The translations under genes were made by a program, and so were the position numbers. Positions 22,381 to 34,296 of a stretch of DNA of 64,000 bases are shown piece after piece (position 1 is the stretch's first letter; each line of letters begins with the position of its first letter). Source of the stretch: Buxus sempervirens (lineage: Eukaryota; Streptophyta; Magnoliopsida; Buxales; Buxaceae); assembly GCA_947561395.2 (NCBI GenBank), contig OX387185.1, positions 40,372,602 through 40,436,601 of the forward strand, in the 5' to 3' direction. The notes beneath the pieces were generated by a model, which did not search any database, was not told the origin of the DNA, and worked only from the letters and a program-made list of their open reading frames with translations.

Positions 22381-23450
22381 CCCAACAATTCTTATGCAGT
22401 TGTCTTATATTGCATGAATTGTGATACATATTCCTATAACTTTTGCTACATTGCTTATTTTACATAAATTAAATCCTTTAATTTCGACCTTATTGCCTCT
22501 TGTCTCAAACAAGTTTTGCTTATTTTGTAGAATTGTAAAATCGAGTAGTTTCTAGTGTTTAATGTGGGTACTTTGACAATCTATCATGATTGGAGGCATT
22601 TGAAATTGAACCTTGAATGGAAAAAATCCATCCTCTGTTGAATGGGGAAGTGGCATGGATGAAATCCAGGCACTTTGGGGTGCCACTAGGTAATGCATGG
22701 ACATTGAAATCTAGAAAATTTAAGTGCAACCAGGTAGTGTGCGCAGCTGATTTTAACGTCCCAAATTGAAGAGCTCAGCTGAATTGAGGAACAAGGTAAC
22801 TCGTAGACTTGTTGCAATGGGCTGGTATTCTAGATCAAATTAGCAAAAATAATAAGTTGATTTGTGCTGTTAAATTTTAAATTTACTTGAAAGAGGATAA
22901 TATAAATGGAGAAGGAAGAAATTCCTTGAATGGATAGAAGGATAAATGAAAATTGGTAACCTACACAGGATGCGAACAAGAGATCAAAGAGAAAAGTTCT
23001 ATCCCAGTGTAGAGCTCTAAGCTAGGAGCCTCTTTCGTGGCTTAAAAAACAATGCGACTCTTTGCTGATACAGAGAAGAAGAAATTAGATTGTTATCTCT
23101 TTTACCAATGTATGAATTCCGAGGACAATTGGACTTTCTATGTTATCATTTAAGTACATTGGAAAAAGAAAAAGAAAAAAAAAACTCTGACAACTTGCTG
23201 ACCTGATATAGGCCCTTCATTGCTTCCAGATTGGAACAAGTGAACTACAAATTATATTCCTTTTTTTTTTTTTTGTATTTAAATCCTCAGACAAACTGGT
23301 GTGGAGAATGTATGAAATAATTTTCTTCACATGATACCGAAAGAGCCCGAGAAATCCCAATTCATTTAGCCTATCCATATCATACAGGGAAGGCAAACTA
23401 GGAGAAGGATGAAAACTTCTAGACTCTTACTAGGGTGTCAATTGGGATTC
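22381..23450. other. Intergenic DNA, nothing recognised
   Basis: No ORF with recognisable content; short A/T homopolymer runs near 23168-23270. Confidence 0.5.
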
Positions 23451-23455
23451 TTTTG

Positions 23456-25774
23456 TGTAAAACCCCGAATTTTCTTTAAATAATAAATTAAATTAGTAAA
23501 TAATATTACTGAGGGTTATGATTGATGGAAATATTTTATTATTGTAGGGGGTGATCAGTTTAGTGGAGATCCAGAATTAGATGCAAATCTGACCATCCGA
23601 TCTTGAGATATCGAGGTATGTATTCTAATTGGGCGAGGTGTATGGGAGAGTTTGCATGGGAGATGCATGGGATCAGGGGGTATATATATGTATTAAAATA
23701 ACCTAATCGTATTGTCGCTTGTATTACTCAGCCGCAAACGACGAGAGTTGAACGACCGAGAAGAGAAGAAAGAGAAGGAGGGAGGAAGACCAAGTAAACT
23801 TGCTCGAAGCATTGCTTTGCAACTGAAGAGAGATTTGAGGGTTGCTGTTCAGAGGAGAAGAAGAGGAACGCGCGTATACGAAGTAGGTGACACCGTTTTG
23901 CTTTCGGAATCGGATTTTCCTTCGTTTACTCGCAAACGCATGTTTCTATTATATGTATTGGTGTATTTAGCTAGATAAGCATGTTATAAATACATTATAA
24001 TGAGTTTAGACGAGAAAACTCATGATTTAGAACTGTTTCTGCTCGATTTTGTATGACCACCGACCTCGACTGTTCTCGGCGATCCTCGACGCTGGTTAAA
24101 AAAATTAGGACGCCGCAGACCGCGGGCGCTCGAATTTGCACTATCGCCAACCTGTGACCGCCAGGGCGATCCTGAGCGATCCTAGGCGCTCTAAGCAGAA
24201 AATCCAGATTTTCATAATTTCGAACCTAATTCAATTCTAAACTATTTTTAGACAATTTTAATGATTAATTAAGGTACTTTAAGACCAAAATAAACTACCT
24301 AAACCCCTGTTTTACAAAAAAATAAATTAGAGAGATGTTTAGGACATTAGTTGCCAAGTTTCAAAGGAAATTGAGAAATGTGATTTTGGAAAAGCTTAAC
24401 TACACTTTGATTATCAAAACACCTCTAAATGACATTATAAATCAGAATATATTCTAAAGAGAATTCAGAATTCAGATGAACAAATATTGAAGTAAATGTA
24501 CAGTTATAACCATTATATGCCGCTAGGCACCAACCCTTATAGAAATATGATACTTTAGGGAATTTTTGGAGTCTAGTGGGCATAGCTGGTTATGGATCCA
24601 TAGTCGTAGCTAGATAGCTGAGGGATATGTCATTTGGGTTGAGTTACTCCTATATGCGACGCGCTTCCTTTGCAAGTTAGTTTGTCTGGGAAAGTCCTAT
24701 GTCTGGAGGGACACCCCGGTGAGCCGCTGGTGATTCCCTGTACATGTGGATAAGCGACCATCTCCATGTATTGATTCTGGTGCTGCATTCTGGTGGTACA
24801 TGCCAATTCTGATGGGTACGTGTGCAATAAGTCGGTGACTATGCCTCTTGTCTAAGCTGCGCTGCATGGGGCTTGAGTATCATTAGTAGCATCGCTCCTA
24901 AGTCGCACGGTGATATAGCAATTGGTTGAGAATCATCTCAAAAGGTTTATCTATCTTTGTGAGTCCTACAATGACACTAAAATCACAACACTTGGTATTA
25001 TTATTGTATACATGCGGGAGGCATATGATTGAGATATGGGTCGGATGTGACTGCTTAGTACATCCTGACAATGTGTGAACTATGTTACTGATTTGACTAT
25101 TGTATTCTTCTATTAAAACTTGCTGGAATTCATCTCTAGAACTGTTTAGCATATTGTTTTGTATTCATGAATGATACGAATGATTATACGAGCCTGATTA
25201 GTCGATGTTGCTTAATCGTGCATGAACTGTTACTTTCCTTATATTAACTGTTTAATCATGCATGTGTTACCTACTGGGATATTCGTATCTCACCCTACTG
25301 TTATTTCATTTTTTCAGCTGATACGCGAGAGGGGGATCTCTTAGACTTCCAGGGAGAGATAGCTGAGTATTCTCCGGAGGATTACTATTATCCAGATCTT
25401 GTCTGAGGTGGATTGTTGCTATAGACTTAGTACATTTGATTGGATTATTATTATTGTTAGGTTAATGTATTGAGAGATGAGAGAGATAGTACCCAGTTAT
25501 TTTACCTGACTTTGATATTACTAATTGATGGTCAAACTTTATGTTCAGTTGAAGATTTTGAACTACACTTCCGCACATACTTGTTTCCGCAACTCTGATA
25601 GTATAATAAGATAATGGATTTTGAATTCTTTGGTCTGGTATGTTTTAATGTTGTTTATGATATGGGCCAGTAACACCTCGGTTTTGGTTGTTAAACTAAA
25701 TTGGGGTTGTTACAGTAGCGATCCGGGTTCGGGTCGGGTGCCGGTTTGCACTGACCCGGGTTCGGGGCGTTACA
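23456..25774 (+). mobile_element. Solo LTR, 2.3 kb, TSD TTTTG
   Basis: It starts TGTAAAACCCCGAA and ends TTCGGGGCGTTACA, imperfectly inverted termini, and is flanked by TTTTG at 23451-23455 and 25775-25779. A TATATATA box near 23682-23690 supports LTR promoter structure. No PBS, gag or pol inside, hence a solo LTR left by LTR-LTR recombination. A related terminus is at 60354. Confidence 0.78.
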
Positions 25775-25805
25775 TTTTGTATGCCTTAACTCAGGGGAGT
25801 CTATG

Positions 25806-26443
25806 TGTTTACACCCTATAAAACCAACCAATAAGAGAGGGACACGTAGCGCCCAGGTGGCTTATTCAGGCCATGACAACAAAGCATATAGGCCTTAAAC
25901 AGTTGGACAGGCCATGTCAGCATACACGCAAAACCAAGGCAACAGAAACGCACTCACAAAATATCAGAAGATCGTGCCATCGGTCGTTCAACAGTAATCT
26001 ATTTTTTGAAGATCGTGGCCGAGCGGTTATCTATCTGGAGCGGGAGACTGAAAACGGCCAACCACCATGAAGATCGTGCAAAGTGGATGTGGAGCAACTG
26101 TCAAAGATTGGCTATAAAAGGCACAAATTCGAAGGGCTCGAGGACACAATCTAAGCAACCACAACCGGTTATTATATTATTTTGATCATCCGTGATCATT
26201 TATCCCCTCTCCTACACCGTAGCAAGAAGGATAAATTAGGACTTCTCTCACTGCTTCCAGTCGCAGTGACATCTTAGACCCCTCTTTACTCTGATTAACA
26301 CCAAAATCCTGCCACCGGAGGGTAAGTTGAGGCCGCCCCTGACTTGCAGTTCTATGTTCACAGAATCCCGAGCAGCCGGTCCTGAGACTCGCTCTGTTCA
26401 AGCCAGGTGACTTGTGTATCTTCGGTTAAACAGCAATCCAAGG
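25806..26443 (+). repeat. 5' LTR of the deleted element, first part
   Basis: The U3/R part up to the insertion point of the nested solo LTR. GGCTATAAAAGGC at about 26111-26123 is a strong TATA box. The LTR resumes at 28740 after the duplicated CAAGG. Confidence 0.8.
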
Positions 26444-28734
26444 TGTAGACACCCCAAATTGCACAATAATCATCAAAAATCATTATCTCCTTGAAAGCCA
26501 GCACAAAATTTGAAGAGAATTTGTTTTTACTTGTATCTGGCAACTCAGGCCAGATACAAGTACTCTCCTTTGTATCCGATGTAAAATGCCAGATACAAGA
26601 AAGCTTTAGTGTATCCGGCATTATATGCCGGATACCTTAAGGCCCTTGTGTATCCGGCCTGATATGCCGGATACATAAGTTTTGCTCAAAAATTAGGGTT
26701 TTCCGAGAGAAATCACTTTTTACCATCATATCCCTCATTAAATGAGGGGAAATCTCGGAAACAGCCTTAGGGTTAAGGTTGGTGGGCTCTAGACATTAAG
26801 TTGTATCTACCATCAACCCTAGCCTTTGCCTATAAATAGGAGGCTCCTCCTTAAGCAAATGGCTAAGAAGTTGGAGATCCAAGAGCTCCGAGTGAAGAAG
26901 GGAACCGCTGCCGGATTGCTTCCAGAACCCCAAGTAAGCCTCAACCTCTTCTTATTTTCTGTATTTACATTCCTAGATCTAAATCTCTTCTTCTACCTTT
27001 TTGTAGAATAAGGCCTTCTATGTGTGTGAAAACCCTTCCCCGGCTCAAAGTATCTCAAGACTCCCCCTAGCCGTAAAACGTGAAGGCGGGATCTAGGAGA
27101 AACGAGACTGGGGATTGACCCTAGTACTAAAACCCTTTTTGCATAAGCCTTTTGAATCTGTGTAAACCGTTCCATATTCAAAGTACCCCATGATTATCTT
27201 GAAGAACCGTGTTTAACGGGGAGAGAGAACAAAGGGAAACGATAATAGAACGGAACCCTAGGTTGTTTTAGAACCTTATTTTGATGAATATGTATGCATG
27301 CTATGTTGTTGTATTGATCTTGTATAGTTTTTCACACTTGCACATACATAGCACTATTTTGGCGGGATAGGCTCACATTTGGGGATTTATTACATTCATT
27401 GTGATAAATCTGAAATAAATGGCCTCAATCAATTCTGGAATGTCTTTAAATGTTTTTTAAAGTATTTGTGTTCATCTTGCACGAATTGCACACACTTTGT
27501 CACAGTGTTGAATATTTTTCTCCAAAAAAGGTTCTACTTGACAGCAACTATACCCTGACTTCGGACACCCATAACTTCATCATCCGAATGAATTTTGGAG
27601 TGATTTCAGAACCATGGGAAAGGTGAGGTTGTCTAGTTTATGTTTACCAAAAATCATTAATTTCTATCAAGCAGATTTTTGACACCTCTCTGTCGAAGTT
27701 GATTGGTCAATTCAGGTTTAAATACGGAACTTGTCACTTCGACGGAGCGCCATGTGTTTGTTTTAAATCCGATTCGAGTGATTTTTGTTTCTGGGAACTC
27801 CTTTATGAGTTTATTTTTAATTCCAATTGGTTTCATAATTTTTTGATTTAAATTGTGTCGTGGAGAGCAGATTTACTCAGAACTGCTCAACAGCACTTTT
27901 CTGGGCCAATCTGTGATCCTCGGGGCCTGTTCGGGAAGTCACCCACGGCGCATCCGAATGAGTTTTTGTATGAGGCTAGTTTCTCTTGAAAGACGGCCAT
28001 ACAGACTTCATTGACACCAAATTTCACGGATTTCTATGGAGTAGATTTTTCTAGGTGATTTTCCAAACTTGCCTACTTGTTACTTTTGATTTTCTCCGGC
28101 AGCAACTTTAAAAGAGCCATAACTCTTAGAATTTCAACCGGATTTAATTGAAATTTTGCATGAGACTATTGTTTACCCTAATCTTTCAAATGGATTTGGT
28201 TTGATTTAATTTAAAATTGGATTTGATTGATTTCAAGACAAATGGCATTACTTTTTACCAAATTCCCGGATTTGATTCAACTTGGTTTTGTGCAACCTTT
28301 ACTTTGATTTCCATCTTTTTGTGATATTCTAGAAGTTGATATTAACATAAAAAAAAAGATCTGGAATTCATTTGGATTTTCATGTGAAGATATCATATAT
28401 TTGTCCTTTTTCAAGGTTTTCATGATTTTTTAGCAAGCTTTATTTTTTCTTAGCATGAACAACACTTGGCAACCACCTTGTGTGGGTGGATGGGGGTGCC
28501 TAACACCTTCCCCCGTTCATAATCTAATCCCCTTACCCATCTCTGGATTTTATTTTCAAGTAGGGTTATTTTTACCCTAGAATTTGTCTTTTATCTCTTT
28601 TTGTTTATTTTAATCCTTTGGTGTCCATTCACACCTTTAAACCTTGAATGGTGGCGACTCCCATTTTTTACGTTGAGCCCCGCGTGTTGACGGAAGGATG
28701 ATCATCTCCGGGTGATTTTTTCCCATGTCTCACA
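26444..28734 (+). mobile_element. Nested solo LTR, 2.3 kb, TSD CAAGG
   Basis: It begins TGTAGACACCCC and ends TGTCTCACA, flanked by CAAGG at 26439-26443 and 28735-28739. It contains four CCGG-centred palindromes, then TATAAATAGG (26831-26840). A TGGCGACTCCC motif about 80 bp before the end resembles one at the same place in the LTR at 50091-53170, as do the terminal bases, so the two LTRs are related. No internal region remains. Confidence 0.85.
26530..26675. repeat. Array of four hairpins upstream of the LTR TATA box
   Basis: Palindromes at 26530-26560 (arm TTGTATCTGGC), 26571-26599 (imperfect), 26611-26635 (arm GTATCCGGCAT, perfect, 3-nt loop) and 26649-26675 (arm TGTATCCGGC, 7-nt loop). 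The core arm is TGTATCCGGC and the loop sequences differ. The array ends about 155 bp upstream of the TATA box. Confidence 0.9.
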
Positions 28735-28739
28735 CAAGG

Positions 28740-29193
28740 TGAAACCCCTGAATTGGCTTTGCTAGCAGCCGCCCCCTTCCTCCTGTAATTATACCCGATT
28801 ATGGCTATAAGACCAGGACAGGCCGGTCCTACGAGCCTTGTCAGTTTTCGTTTTACATTTTGTTTCCTTTGTGAGGATTATCTGTTGTTATTCTCGGCCA
28901 ACGGCCGATTTTATAATAAAGGAAGTTTTGTGTGCCATTAGTGTCTTTCGCTTTCAAACACTTGTAAGAACCCAAACGAAAACCGAACCCCTAGTCTTCA
29001 TATTATCGCCTGACCCGTTTATATTACAGGTGACTTGCAGTACGACTAAACCGACCCCGGTTTAGATTCGGAACATGTGCCCGAGGTCAAGACCCGACCC
29101 GAAATCATTGTATCAAACGATACTGGCACGTCCGCGTAGAGACACATCATCAACACCACCACGTGTCCACATCGGCCCAATTTCGGAGCAACA
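28740..29193 (+). repeat. 5' LTR of the deleted element, second part
   Basis: Continuation of the LTR after the nested insertion. An AATAAAGG polyadenylation-like site lies near 28915. The last 88 bp are repeated at 30806-30893 with an offset of exactly 1700 and about three differences. Confidence 0.8.
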
Positions 29194-29201
29194 TCCCTTT
29201 T

Positions 29202-29220
29202 TGGCACGCCCGGTGGGACC
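29202..29220 (+). other. Primer-binding site
   Basis: TGGCACGCCCGGTGGGACC, identical to 8373-8391, 8 nt after the LTR end. Confidence 0.75.
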
Positions 29221-29243
29221 CTTAGTCTTTGAAAGAGCACTAA

Positions 29244-30805
29244 TGACGGCAAGAAGAAGTACTCGGCATGATGAAAGCGCAATGCCAGAGGAACATGCCG
29301 AATCTCAGGTAAATCCTCTATTCGTGTCAGAAGTTCCTGAAGAAGGACCTTCAAGTTCTCAGCCAGATCTTAATGAACGGCTTATTCAGGCCTTACAAGG
29401 TCTTAGCCAACAAATGGCAGGATTTGGTCAGGGTATTAACAAAATTTCTTTCGATAATGGTAGAATCTTAGCAGTATTGCAGGAAGGACTCTCTACAAAT
29501 GCAAGACCAGCCATGATGGCCGAGCGAGCCGAAACATTGGCCGCTAGTTCAAATGCTCATGAGAGAATAACTGTCCCAGAGCAGTTACCGCCTGTAAACT
29601 TAGGCGGTAATGGCTGAAATGAGACGGCCAACGTCGCTGCTACTAGAGGAGAAATACCTCCTGTTATCCCAAATCCTCCCAATGTGCCTCTGGCCGAACT
29701 ACACCCAGGGGGCAAAGGGAGGCCCAAGAGAACCACAGAGAGGACATTGGCGTAAGGAATATGGCCATAAACCGTAATTACATTCAGAATGTAATTCAAG
29801 AGATGATCGGAGATCAATATCACCGACAAATGACTAGGCCAGTATATCGTAAACCTTACCCAGCCTGGATTGACCAGCAATTTGAATTTCCTAGGGGATA
29901 CAAAATTCCTGAATTCTCTTTGTTTTCAGGAGAAGGCCAACAATCTACCATTGAACATATTGGCCGATTTACGGTCCAATGTGGAGAGGCTACCGGTAAT
30001 GATTTCCTCAGACTCAGATTATTTGGAAATTCATTAACCGCACAGGCCTTTACATGGTACATTACGTTGCCGGCTAATTTCGTTACAAATTAGGCAATGA
30101 TGGAAAAAAAATTTCATTCCCAATTTTATCGAACGGAACCCGAAGTCACCATGGTTGATCTTGCTCAGTTAAGACAACAACCAGGGGAATCGGCCGATAA
30201 ATATATCGCTCGATTCAAATATATGAAGAACAAATGCCGAATTCTTTTACCAGAATCGGAGTTTGCAAATCTAGCTTTGAATTGTCTACACTTCGAACTT
30301 CGAAAGAAGTTTGAAGGTGAACAGTTTGAAGACCTATTCGAGTTGTCGGCCAGGGCAGCCAAGTATGAATGGCTGTTACAGGAAGACAACGAAAAGAAAA
30401 CCTCATCTTACGGGTCGTATTACAGGGACCCGAATTTTGAGTACGGAATTGTAGAGGTCGTGGGAAAACAATCGATCACCTGTCCGATTCTTATCCGAAA
30501 AACCAAGGATAAAGAAGAAACGAAAGAAACAAATACCTTCAGCCGAAATTACTCTTTTGATATTCAAAAAACGGCTGAGATATTTGAATATCTTCTAAAA
30601 CAGGGGTTTTTCAGACTAACCAAAGACCACCCGTTTATCCTGGCCAGTGTAGCGGCCAAGGGTAAAACGTGTAAATGGCACGGAGTAAAAACTCATGAAA
30701 TTAATGAGTGTATTGTGCTTCGAAATGTGATACAGGAAAACATTGATAAAGGACTCCTGAAGTTCGCCAAGACAGACAAGGAAAAGATGCAAGTTGACAC
30801 ACAAC
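29244..30805 (+). pseudogene. Broken gag of the deleted element
   Basis: Starts MTARRSTRHDESAMPEEH. An internal stop lies near 29616, then frame changes and stops near 29756 and 30092 (FVTN-stop). A retrotransposon gag core follows: PRGYKIPEFSLFSGEGQQ, TIEHIGRF, KKFHSQFYRTEPE and QQPGESADKYIARF. A zinc-binding-like CKWHGVKTHEINEC lies near 30670-30710. The last ORF runs by chance into the 3' LTR relic and stops near 30975. Non-functional. Confidence 0.85.
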
Positions 30806-30893
30806 CATTGTATCAAACGATACTGGCACGCCCGCGTAGAGACACATCATCAACACCACCACATGTCCATATCGGCCCAATTTCGGAGCAACA
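30806..30893 (+). repeat. 3' LTR relic (88 bp)
   Basis: Matches 29106-29193, the last 88 bp of the 5' LTR, and ends at the same AACA, followed by the CTATG target duplication. It marks the right breakpoint of a large internal deletion. Confidence 0.88.
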
Positions 30894-31063
30894 CTATGAC
30901 ATTCGATCTGTTCCTACATTGGAAACGAATGAATGTCCGATAAAGTATAAGAATCAGGAAGAACATTTAACCTAGTGAGGCGCTTTTTGAGGACAAAACT
31001 GTATGGATTTAGGTCTATATCGAACAATATCTTATTAGGAAGGGTCAAGTCGTTACAGAATCT

Positions 31064-31287
31064 TGAGTTTTACCAAAAGTGCCGTCAACATACTTGTAAA
31101 AAACTTTATTTGCCATCATGTTTTAATGAGGTTTAAAAGTGTTTTGAGGGCATTTTTGAAAGAAGTCTCATACGAACAGTAAATTAATACTCATTTTCAA
31201 TTATGTTTAAAAGGTACCACTCATTCTCAATTACCAAGAACATGTTGACTAAATCACAATTATTTTAAAAAATAACACTAAAAACCA
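31064..31287. mobile_element. Foldback MITE, copy 2 (left-truncated)
   Basis: Right end AACACTAAAAACCAATTTCCC matches copy 1, and inner arms pair around 'gtgttttgagggcatttttgaa'. The left end is missing. The DNA after it (CCATGTGAGCTGGAGCCAA, about 31456) also matches the DNA after copy 1 (7295-7330), so a larger block may have been copied. Confidence 0.65.
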
Positions 31288-31299
31288 ATTTCCCAAAAA

Positions 31300-32823
31300 A
31301 TATAAGGAGGAGCATCATGTTTGGGAGAGAGGGATAGGTGAGCATCTCTTCAGGAGTAATTATTTAATCGTGTGCCTTGGCTGAAAGCACCACAAACAAG
31401 GGGATGGTACTTTCTGGGTGACGCCCGAAAGATTCGAGATTAGGCTTCATCAACCCATGTGAGCTGGAGCCAATTACAAAGGCTGATAAATATATTAGGA
31501 TTCGTTAACTTGTACAGCGAGGGAAACAAGATATTGCTGCTAATGGGACAAATCAATTGCTAATCCACCTACATCCATATTTGGACCAAAAATTTTCAAC
31601 CAAAACTCATATTTGACAAAGATTTGATTGGATTTAAGAAAATGAAATCCATATTCAATTCTGTAAAAATTGGAGATGAACTCACTCCAATTTTTGGCAA
31701 TTAGCCATGGCCAAAATTATATTCAATCATCAGTCTCCAATTAAAATTATATTCTAACTTCTAGTATAGAACCACTTTTGTTCACAATAAATGTTGGGAA
31801 GTCATTCACCTCAACCAAATAATCAATAGATTCATCAACTCTCCCTTGCCTAGACCATAACCATATCAGGTGATGCGGGACTTTCATCTTCCAGATTTTG
31901 CTTTGTTTTACTCAAAACTTTCATTAATATAAGACAAGAAAAACACATTACAAATGTAAGAAACTAGCAATAGGTACATGTGCAAGGAAACTACCATTGA
32001 AACTACAAACCTCATCATTGTGAATCCAAGGATAGGGTTTAGAGAATTTGTATGATCTCAGTGTCATGGTAGAAATATGGAACATAAATTCTGAACCAAC
32101 TGATCTTTCTGGCCCCACTAAAAAGGTCACCATTATCAACAAATTACATGAACACTTTCCCAAGCAAAGACTTTCTATAACCAACGAAAGAACTTTTCTT
32201 ATGCCTTTTTGTGCTCAATGGTTCAATCAAATCCTACAATCCACTAATCCATTGTATTAGATGATTAAAATATTTTATGTCCCGGTCCAGCAATTTCTAT
32301 GGTTTGGAATTTCGGGATTTGGGTTTTCAAAGAGATAGCACGTATTTAACATAATAACATAGATATTTCTATGTTGAGGATGGAAAATAACCACATTGCT
32401 TCAAAAGAGAAATGTCGGACGAGAGATCAAAGATCGAAGGAACTTTGGTTCTAGTAAAAGGACTACAGATCTATTTCAACAATCTTGCAGATCGAAAAGG
32501 GATAGTGGTTCTTCCCTTCATTAAATAGATAGGCATTTGAATGCGATTCAGGAGAAAGGAACCAGAGCTGAAATCATGCGGGGGAGGGAGACTTATCAAG
32601 AGAGAAACCCTAAAAAAGGGAAAAATGGGGGAGAATGAAGGCACCAAAGCTAAGATTGAGATGGATGGTTGGAGCATAAGCGAGAGAGAGATTATAATGG
32701 GAGGTTTCCAGATCTTTGTTGCGGGAAGGTTTAGCAGAAGTGGAATGACTGGCTCCACTTGGTGAGGGAAGCATGTTGGATTTTTCTTTCTTCTGAACAC
32801 TGAAGATTTTTAAGCTTCCGATG
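31300..32823. other. Intergenic DNA without a recognisable gene
   Basis: ORFs of 70-110 codons exist on both strands (for instance 31948-32184 minus and 32471-32800 minus), but none has a recognisable domain or plausible structure. Confidence 0.45.
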
Positions 32824-33261
32824 TAAAAGAATGGATTCGGATCTTCTAAGGTCGGGCTCGTAAAATCCTTAACCCGTAACCAATGGTAATTTGCTGTGCC
32901 AAACCACGTCAGCAATCTAAATCCCACTAATGGCATTAACGTTTACATGGAGATATTCATATTTTATTAGGACGCGACAGTCGATGGCTGCACCTCGACT
33001 GGCGCGCTCTCTCTTCCTCTCCGGTCATTTTGGTCGTCCTCGACTGCTTCTCTCTTTCCCGACTGGTTCTCTCTCTCTCCCTTGACTGTTTCTCTTCCTC
33101 TCTACTGTACACACACAACTAGCAATCCGAAACAACCACATTGAAGACGTTTTTCTTCTATTTGATCTCGTCATTCAGGTTGTGGTTGTTCTCCGGTCCA
33201 AGATCCGTCGCCTTTTGGACCGCCCTCTCTAAACCTGTTTCTCTTCCTCATCATTCAAGGG

Positions 33262-33498
33262 GTGACAAATGTTGGTGAAGCAAATTCATCTAACACAGTG
33301 GAAATCTTGGCACCAAAAGGAGTTGTCGTGTTCGTGACACCTGAGAAGCTCTCCTTTACAAAGGTTAAGCAAACAATGACATACTCTGTGACATTCGGCA
33401 ATGCTAGGTTGAGTCCACCAATTGAGGTACAAGGATTTCTGAAATGGGTATCTGCTGTACACTTTGTCAGGAGTCTGATTTCCGTTACATTTGGATGA
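33262..33498 (+). pseudogene. Captured subtilase C-terminal (Fn3-like) domain
   Basis: Reads VTNVGEANSS, EILAPKGVVVFVTPEKLSF, TYSVTFG and FLKWVSAVHFVRSLISVTF. This is the C-terminal fibronectin-III-like domain of plant subtilisin-like proteases, normally VTNVG...APxGV.V.V.P..L.F...FG.L.WxxGxHxVRSPI.V. The protease domain is absent, so no proteolysis is expected. The usual SP of VRSPI reads SL here. Confidence 0.85.
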
Positions 33499-33561
33499 AA
33501 AATGGACAAAAGGAGGACAAACACACCAATTAAGATTGAATTCTCACTCAGTGATTTGAGA

Positions 33562-33927
33562 ATGGATTCGATAAGACTTCAAGTCCTTCCGATTACATCT
33601 GCAACTAAGCCATGGCCAAGCGATCTCTCCTTCACCTGCACTGATCGGTCTGACCAGCACTGGTAAGTATTGAAATAGTTCTTTCAATCTATTTAAGGAC
33701 AAGGTCAATTCGAATTAGCCCTAGACTAACAGAGTGAAGAACAGAGCTTGGTTTTTTCCATTTGCAGAAAAAAAAATGGTTTAATTGTGTTTGAGAGTTA
33801 TGCAATTGATCGATACTAACTGGGGTTTCTGTATGTGCTATTGAAATCTGCAGGCCAAGCCATTGATCAAGGAATCGCATATCTTCTCATATTGATATCC
33901 CTCGCTATTACCTACATCTTCCATTAA
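33562..33927 (+). pseudogene. Captured arabinogalactan-peptide gene (AGP16/20-like)
   Basis: Exon 1 to 33662 (…CACTG|GTAAGT), intron 33663-33853, exon 2 33854-33927. Across the splice the frame reads HGQAISPSPALIGLTSTG, then QAIDQGIAYLLILISLAITY and IFH-stop. This fits short secreted AG-peptides: signal-peptide end, Pro-rich core, GPI-anchor tail (family pattern IDQGIAYxLMxxALxxTYxxH). The upstream ATG at 33562 (MDSIRLQVL) is in another frame, so the signal peptide is broken. Retention of the intron shows DNA-level capture, not retrocopying. Confidence 0.78.
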
Positions 33928-34209
33928 CGGATTCTAGCTCAACCATATCTCGAATTGTTTTTGTGTATATCATCTCTCTCTTTTGTAACTCAATTAGTTG
34001 GGAATCTAAAATTCCCTTTCTTACCTGAATTTATGTTATACCCATCCAGAACGGATTTATACAATTGAATTTTTTTTTGTTGTTCGAACCCTTGAATGGA
34101 ATGGCTTCAAATATATGAGATCTGGTTGCACATTATAGTGCCAATTTAGCAAAAGTAGTTTGTTTCTGCTGAAGCAACACCCATGTGTTAAGTTGTAGGA
34201 ATGTAAGCT

Positions 34210-34212
<3 letters not shown>

Positions 34213-34263
<51 letters not shown>

Positions 34264-34296
34264 CAGTCGAGAGAGAGAGAGAGAGAGAGAGAGAAG
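34213..34296. repeat. GA microsatellite pair
   Basis: Two (GA)n runs, 34213-34258 and about 34269-34294, separated by AAAAGCAGTC, inside the Pack-MULE. Confidence 0.95.

Larger units (their letters stand above)
25806..30893 (+). mobile_element. Deleted gag-only LTR element, TSD CTATG
   Basis: The 5' LTR starts TGTTTACACCC at 25806 and ends AACA at 29193, interrupted by the solo LTR 26444-28734. PBS, a broken gag, then an 88-bp relic of the 3' LTR end (30806-30893). CTATG flanks the whole at 25801-25805 and 30894-30898. Everything from the gag end to the last 88 bp of the 3' LTR is deleted, so pol is gone. LTR TATA box TATAAAAG lies near 26113-26120. It shares its PBS with the 7.48-kb element. 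Confidence 0.88.

Noticed and set aside
28651-28661. TGGCGACTCCC as a primer-binding site, which would make 26444-28645 a 5' LTR
   Set aside because: The CAAGG duplication places the LTR end at 28734, about 80 bp further. The similar motif near 50158-50167 also lies inside its LTR. It is a conserved LTR motif, not a PBS here.
31948-32260. Opposed ORFs of about 70-78 codons
   Set aside because: Neither shows a domain, repeat or splice structure that would support a gene.
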